DNA from: Zeimonas sp036675585
GTDB lineage: Bacteria > Pseudomonadota > Gammaproteobacteria > Burkholderiales > Burkholderiaceae_E
Direction: 5' to 3'
Length of the DNA stretch: 10,345 nucleotides
NCBI GenBank assembly: GCA_036675585.1
Contig: JAKFES010000067.1
Span: 1 to 10,345 of the forward strand
Part shown: positions 6,947-10,345 of the stretch, one piece after another
Layout of the letters: each line of letters opens with the position of its first letter
How positions within the stretch are numbered: position 1 is the stretch's first letter
The notes under the pieces: generated by a model
Seen by the model: only the letters and a program-made list of their open reading frames with translations
Told to the model about the DNA's origin: nothing
Databases searched by the model: none
Program-made: the position numbers and the translations under genes

Positions 6947-8026
6947 ATGCGCATCGCTGTTCTGAGCGGCGGCAACGGCAGCTATGCGGCCGCCGCGGAC
7001 CTCGCCGAGCAGGGGCACGAAGTCCGCCTGTGGCGACGCGACGCGCACGCACTCGCGCCGCTGCTGGCATCGCCGCGCATCGTGCTGGTCGATCACCGCG
7101 GACGGCGGGAAGTGACGATCGAGCGCGCGACGGTCGACGTCGGCGAGGCGCTGCGCGGAGCCGAGCTGGTCCTCGTGCCCTGCCCCGCGTTCGCCCAGCC
7201 CGACATCGCGCGCGCGATCGCACCGCACCTGCGCGACGGCCAGGTCGTGTACCTGCCGCCGGGCACCTTCGGTGCCTACGTGATGGCGCGCATCGTGCGC
7301 CAGGCGGGCAGCCGCGCTCGCGTCGCATTCGCCGAAACGGGAACGCTGCCGTACCTCACCCGCAAGCACGGCGCGACCGAGGTCGCGATCACGACGCGCG
7401 CCACGCGGCTGCCCACCGGTGTATTCCCCGCCATCGACAGCGAACGTGCGCTCGCCACGATCGCGCGCGCGTATCCGGCGATCGAGGCGGTGGAAGACGC
7501 GCTCTCGGCGGCGCTGATGAACGCGGGGCCGGTCATCCATCCGCCGCTCATCCTGATGAACGCCGGCCCGCTCGAGCATTTCGAGCGCTGGGACATCCAC
7601 GCCGAAGGCACGCAGCCGTCGATCCGGCGCGTCACCGACGCGCTCGACGCCGAGCGCATCGCGGTGCGCGAGCGACTCGGCTACGCCGCCCCGCATTTCC
7701 CGCTGTCGGACCACTACGAGAACGACCGGTGGATGTACGGCAACGCGCACGACAAGCTCGTCGACAGCGGCGACTGGCGCGAGCACATCGACCTGCGCAG
7801 CCACCGCTACATGCGCGAGGACGTCGCCTGCGGACTCGCCTTCCTCGTTTCGGTCGCCGACTGGGCCGGGGTCGAATGCCCGGTGGCGCGCGGGCTGCTG
7901 TCGATCGCGTCGGCGGTGCTCGGCGAACCGCTCGCGCGCGGCCCGCGTACGCTCGGCGCACTCGGCCTCGCGTCGCTCGACGTCGCCGCCCTGCGCGAGC
8001 TGCTGCACACCGGAGGGGGTGCATGA
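6947..8026 (+). CDS. NAD(P)-dependent oxidoreductase of the octopine/nopaline (opine) dehydrogenase family
   Basis: The product is 359 residues. The N-terminal Rossmann fold begins MRIAVLSGGNGSYAAAADLAEQGHEVRLWRR (1-31), with the G-x-N-G variant of the dinucleotide loop seen in opine dehydrogenases; 'VYLPPGTFGAYV' (101-112) matches the family 'PGxxGG' turn. The C-terminal opine dehydrogenase domain has the family block ALMNAGPVIHPPLILMNAG (189-207), in which His198 is the likely catalytic histidine, and YMREDVACGLAFLVSVADWAGVECP (288-312), counterpart of the conserved 'ED(V/I)PxGLVPxxxxxxxxGVxTP'. Classical members reductively condense an amino acid with a 2-oxo acid, or run in reverse. Many bacterial relatives act on unknown 2-hydroxy or amino acids. 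In an acyl-CoA operon it might oxidise or reduce a side product, or release an amino group from the growth substrate. The next gene overlaps by four bases, so co-expression is expected. The family is good; the role is unknown. Confidence 0.82.
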   Translation: MRIAVLSGGNGSYAAAADLAEQGHEVRLWRRDAHALAPLLASPRIVLVDHRGRREVTIERATVDVGEALRGAELVLVPCPAFAQPDIARAIAPHLRDGQVVYLPPGTFGAYVMARIVRQAGSRARVAFAETGTLPYLTRKHGATEVAITTRATRLPTGVFPAIDSERALATIARAYPAIEAVEDALSAALMNAGPVIHPPLILMNAGPLEHFERWDIHAEGTQPSIRRVTDALDAERIAVRERLGYAAPHFPLSDHYENDRWMYGNAHDKLVDSGDWREHIDLRSHRYMREDVACGLAFLVSVADWAGVECPVARGLLSIASAVLGEPLARGPRTLGALGLASLDVAALRELLHTGGGA

Positions 8027-9057
8027 ACGCCGCGGCCCGGCGCAGCGACCTCGTCGTCGCCCTCGGCGCCGGGCGCATGGGTCGCGGCATCGCGACCGCC
8101 TTCGCCTATGCCGGGCACGAAGTCCGGCTGGTCGACGTCAAGCCGCGCAGCGCGCAAGCGGCCGAGGCGCTGCGCACGCAGGCACTCGCCGAGATCGATG
8201 CCTCGCTGCACGCGATGGCGCAGTGCGGTGCGTTCGACGATGCGCTGCGGCCGCAGTTGCTCGACCGCGTGCGTTTCGCCGCCCGCGACGCGGCGCCCGC
8301 CGCGCTCGCCGACGCCGACGTCGTCTTCGAGGGCGTCCCCGAAGTGCTCGACGCGAAGCGCGAAGCCTTCGCCTTCGCCTGCGAGCACCTGCGGCCCGAT
8401 GCCACCATCGCGTCGACCACGTCGACCTTCCTGGTCGGCCAGCTCGCCGGCCTCGTCACGCACCCCGAGCGTTTCCTGAACGCGCACTGGCTCAATCCGG
8501 CGTACGTCGTACCGCTGGTGGAGCTGAGCGCGCACGAAGGCACCTCGCGCCGGACGATGCAGTCGCTGCACGCGCTGCTCGAGTCGATCGGCAAGGTGCC
8601 GGTCGCCTGCGCGGCGACACCCGGCTACATCGTTCCGCGCCTGCAGTCGCTGATCATGAACGAGGCCGCCCGGATGATCGAGCAGGGCGTCGCGAGCGCC
8701 GAGGACATCGACCGCGCGACGCGCTACGGCCTGGGCTTTCGCTTCGCCAACATCGGCGTCGTCGAGTTCATCGACTACGGCGGCAACGACATCCTCTACT
8801 ACGCCAGCCGCTATCTGGCGCAGGCGCTCGGCGACGAACGATACGCATCGCCGCCGATCGTCGACCGGCACATGCGCGAAGGACGCAACGGCCTGCGCGA
8901 CGGCAAGGGTTTCTACGATTTCGACGGCGTCGACCTCGTGCGCTACCGTCGCGAAACGCTCGGCCGGATGCTCGGCATGCTCTCGCACGTCGGGCTGCTG
9001 CGTCCGCCAGCCGCCGACCCATTCGATCGACCCTCGTCGACAGGAGGAGACACATGA
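8023..9057 (+). CDS. 3-Hydroxyacyl-CoA dehydrogenase family protein with altered active-site motif
   Basis: The product is 344 residues, a stand-alone enzyme rather than a FadB-type fusion. The NAD-binding loop is GAGRMGRGIATAFAYAGHEVRLVD (15-38), followed by ADVVFEGVPE (98-107) and ASTTSTF (130-136). The catalytic dyad is seen in NAHWLNPAYVVPLVEL (153-168): His155 and Glu167. The C-terminal dimerisation domain has TPGYIVPRLQSLIMNEAARMIEQGVASAEDIDRATRYGLGF (199-239) and ends with GKGFYDF. Most relatives read 'SNTSS' and 'GFIVNRL'; here the first is STTST and the second has Pro205 where the active-site Asn usually sits. The expected reaction is NAD-dependent oxidation of a 3-hydroxyacyl-CoA to a 3-oxoacyl-CoA in the cytoplasm, late in the pathway and before thiolysis. 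The changed residues allow a different substrate, such as an aryl or non-CoA hydroxy acid. The start is the ATG at 8023 behind GGAGGGGG (8012-8019), with an ATGA overlap. Confidence 0.87.
   Translation: MNAAARRSDLVVALGAGRMGRGIATAFAYAGHEVRLVDVKPRSAQAAEALRTQALAEIDASLHAMAQCGAFDDALRPQLLDRVRFAARDAAPAALADADVVFEGVPEVLDAKREAFAFACEHLRPDATIASTTSTFLVGQLAGLVTHPERFLNAHWLNPAYVVPLVELSAHEGTSRRTMQSLHALLESIGKVPVACAATPGYIVPRLQSLIMNEAARMIEQGVASAEDIDRATRYGLGFRFANIGVVEFIDYGGNDILYYASRYLAQALGDERYASPPIVDRHMREGRNGLRDGKGFYDFDGVDLVRYRRETLGRMLGMLSHVGLLRPPAADPFDRPSSTGGDT
9041..9049 (+). promoter_or_regulatory. Strong ribosome binding site of the binding-protein gene
   Basis: CAGGAGGAG lies four bases before the ATG at 9054 and inside the end of the upstream dehydrogenase gene. 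It is one of the strongest sites in the operon, in keeping with the high expression needed for a periplasmic binding protein. Confidence 0.65.
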
Positions 9058-10202
9058 AGCGCAGCATCCTGTACCCGCTGGTTCTCGCCGCAGCCGCCGC
9101 GCTGGCCGCGCCCGCCTCCCACGCCGAGATCCGCATCGGCGTGTCGCTCGGAACCACCGGGCCCGGCTCCTCGCTGGGGATCCCCTACAAGAACGCTTTC
9201 CAGCTGATTCCCAGGACGCTGGGCGGCGAACCGGTCACCTACATCGTCCTCGACGACGAATCGAAGCCCGACAACGCGGCGAAGAACGCGCGCAAGTTCG
9301 TCACCGACGACAAGGTCGACGCGATCATGGGCTCGAACGGCGTGCCGTCGGCGGTCGCGATGACGCAGGTCGCAGCCGAGACGAAGACGCCGATGATCGC
9401 GCTCACGCCGATCCCGCCGCTCGACGGCGAGCGCGCGCAATGGACCTTCGTCGTGCCGCAGACGACCGAGCTGATGATGAGCGCCGTCGTCGACGACATG
9501 AAGAAGAAGGGCATCCGGACGGTCGGCTACATCGGCTTCTCCGATACGTGGGGCGATCTCGTCTACAACGCGATGCAGAAGCTCGCGCCGACGGCCGGCA
9601 TGAAGGTCGTCAGCAACGAGCGCTACGGGCGGGCCGACACCAGCGTCACCGGCCAGGTGCTCAAGGTGATGGCGGCGAACCCCGACGCGGTCGTCGTCGG
9701 CGGATCCGGATCGCCGGCGGCGACACCGCACGTCGCGCTGCGCGAGCGCGGCTACAAGGGCCCGATCTACCACAACCACGGCACGGTGAACCTGGCGTTC
9801 ATCCAGAACGGCAAGAAGGCCGTCGAGGGCGCGATCGCCCCCACCGGCGCGCTGATCGTCCCCGAGGATCTGCCTGCCGAGTACCCGACGAAGTCGGTCT
9901 CGCTCGATTTCACCCAGCGCTACGAAAGCAGCTTCGGCCCGGACACGCGCAACGCCTTCGCCGGCTACAGCTACGACGCGACGCTGCTGCTCGACGCCGC
10001 CGTTCCCGAGGCGTTGAAGAAGGCGAAGCCCGGCACGCCCGAGTTCCGCAGCGCGCTGCGCGACGCGCTCGAGCACGTGAAGAACGTCGTCGGCACGCAC
10101 GGCGTCTACAACCTGAGCCCCCAGAACCACAACGGCCTGGACGATCGCGCGCGGGTGCTGGTGGAGGTCAAGAACGGAGAGTGGACGTTGATGAAGCAGT
10201 GA
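9054..10202 (+). CDS. Periplasmic substrate-binding protein of a branched-chain amino acid/aromatic acid-type ABC transporter
   Basis: The product is 382 residues. Residues 1-24 form a Sec signal peptide: MKR, a hydrophobic core rich in Leu and Ala, then ASHA before EIRIG as the probable signal peptidase I site. There is no lipobox cysteine, so the mature protein should be free in the periplasm. The mature part starts IRIGVSLGTTGPGSSLGIPYKNA (26-48), typical of the LivJ-like (peripla_BP_6) fold, with VTYIVLDDESKPDNAAKNARKFV (61-83), IMGSNGVPSAVAM (91-103) and the second-lobe GYIGFSDTWGDLVYNAM (157-173). Relatives bind branched-chain amino acids or aromatic acids; the 'GTTGPGSSLGIP' loop looks more like the aromatic-acid group, by memory only. 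It is the last gene of the operon. No permease or ATPase is in the window, so these are elsewhere. The start overlaps the previous stop (ATGA). Confidence 0.92.
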   Translation: MKRSILYPLVLAAAAALAAPASHAEIRIGVSLGTTGPGSSLGIPYKNAFQLIPRTLGGEPVTYIVLDDESKPDNAAKNARKFVTDDKVDAIMGSNGVPSAVAMTQVAAETKTPMIALTPIPPLDGERAQWTFVVPQTTELMMSAVVDDMKKKGIRTVGYIGFSDTWGDLVYNAMQKLAPTAGMKVVSNERYGRADTSVTGQVLKVMAANPDAVVVGGSGSPAATPHVALRERGYKGPIYHNHGTVNLAFIQNGKKAVEGAIAPTGALIVPEDLPAEYPTKSVSLDFTQRYESSFGPDTRNAFAGYSYDATLLLDAAVPEALKKAKPGTPEFRSALRDALEHVKNVVGTHGVYNLSPQNHNGLDDRARVLVEVKNGEWTLMKQ

Positions 10203-10345
10203 AGGGTAAAGGGGGAAGGGTGAAGGGTGCCGGGCCGTCTTTCGCGAGCACCTCGTCAAAGTAGCACCTTGCCCCCTTCATCCTCACCCAGCGCGGCTCT
10301 GAGGGCAGCCGGCTCGGCACCCCTTCACCCTTCCCCCTTCACCCT
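10203..10345. repeat. Long imperfect inverted repeat after the last gene; right arm ends at the window edge
   Basis: The left arm (10203-10230) and right arm (10317-10345) are reverse complements except for one substitution and one extra base over 28/29 positions. Each arm is built from a short purine- or pyrimidine-rich unit: GAAGGGT occurs at 10201-10207, 10215-10221 and 10222-10228. The 86-base interior has no coding signal; 10264-10289 looks like a degraded copy of the right arm (shares CCCCCTTCA). The left arm starts immediately after, and overlaps, the stop codon of the binding-protein gene. The structure could fold into a long hairpin that ends transcription or protects the mRNA 3' end. 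It could also be a small dispersed intergenic repeat of the REP or MITE kind. There is no T-run typical of an intrinsic terminator. The repeat may extend beyond base 10345. Confidence 0.8.

Noticed and set aside
1..10345. tRNA, rRNA, CRISPR array, transposase, phage or integrase signals
   Set aside because: None were seen on either strand; the window is almost fully coding with uniform composition. The only repeat structures are the (GGC)6 run and the terminal inverted repeat.

Overview
The window is very GC-rich. It holds one continuous plus-strand operon: a truncated gene, seven complete genes, and a 143-base tail after the last gene. Strong G/C bias at third codon positions, ATGA start/stop overlaps and the protein styles suggest a high-GC proteobacterium, most likely a betaproteobacterium (Burkholderiales or Rhodocyclales). 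That placement is inference, because no rRNA or other marker gene is present. The operon promoter lies upstream of base 1.

Layout. Bases 1-233 hold the C-terminal end of a cobalamin-binding mutase subunit. 230-1843 is the large catalytic subunit of a split B12-dependent acyl-CoA mutase. 1854-2735, 2719-3228 and 3225-5663 encode the FAD, 2Fe-2S and molybdopterin subunits of a xanthine-dehydrogenase-family hydroxylase. 5689-6885 is a family III CoA-transferase. 6947-8026 is an octopine/nopaline-dehydrogenase-family oxidoreductase. 8023-9057 is a 3-hydroxyacyl-CoA dehydrogenase. 9054-10202 is a secreted periplasmic binding protein of the branched-chain amino acid/aromatic acid ABC type. 10203-10345 contains a long imperfect inverted repeat, and the window ends exactly on its right arm.

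How the genes fit together. The set reads as a catabolic pathway for an imported organic acid, probably aromatic or cyclic. The binding protein captures the acid outside the inner membrane. The CoA-transferase makes an acyl-CoA. The Mo enzyme adds a water-derived oxygen (or dehydrogenates). The B12 mutase rearranges a branched dicarboxylic acyl-CoA. The hydroxyacyl-CoA dehydrogenase performs a late beta-oxidation step.

The mutase keeps the Tyr, Arg and His expected for a carboxylated substrate. However, the usual substrate-pocket/CoA segment (THSQTSG in methylmalonyl-CoA mutase) is replaced by a run of six glycines, which suggests a bulkier substrate. The combination of Mo hydroxylase, CoA-transferase, B12 mutase and hydroxyacyl-CoA dehydrogenase resembles the known logic of anaerobic indoleacetate (auxin) degradation in Aromatoleum/Azoarcus. 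In that pathway an arylsuccinyl-CoA is rearranged to a benzylmalonyl-CoA. I offer this as the leading hypothesis for the pathway class, not as an identification. The opine-dehydrogenase-like gene does not fit that scheme and is the least explained member.
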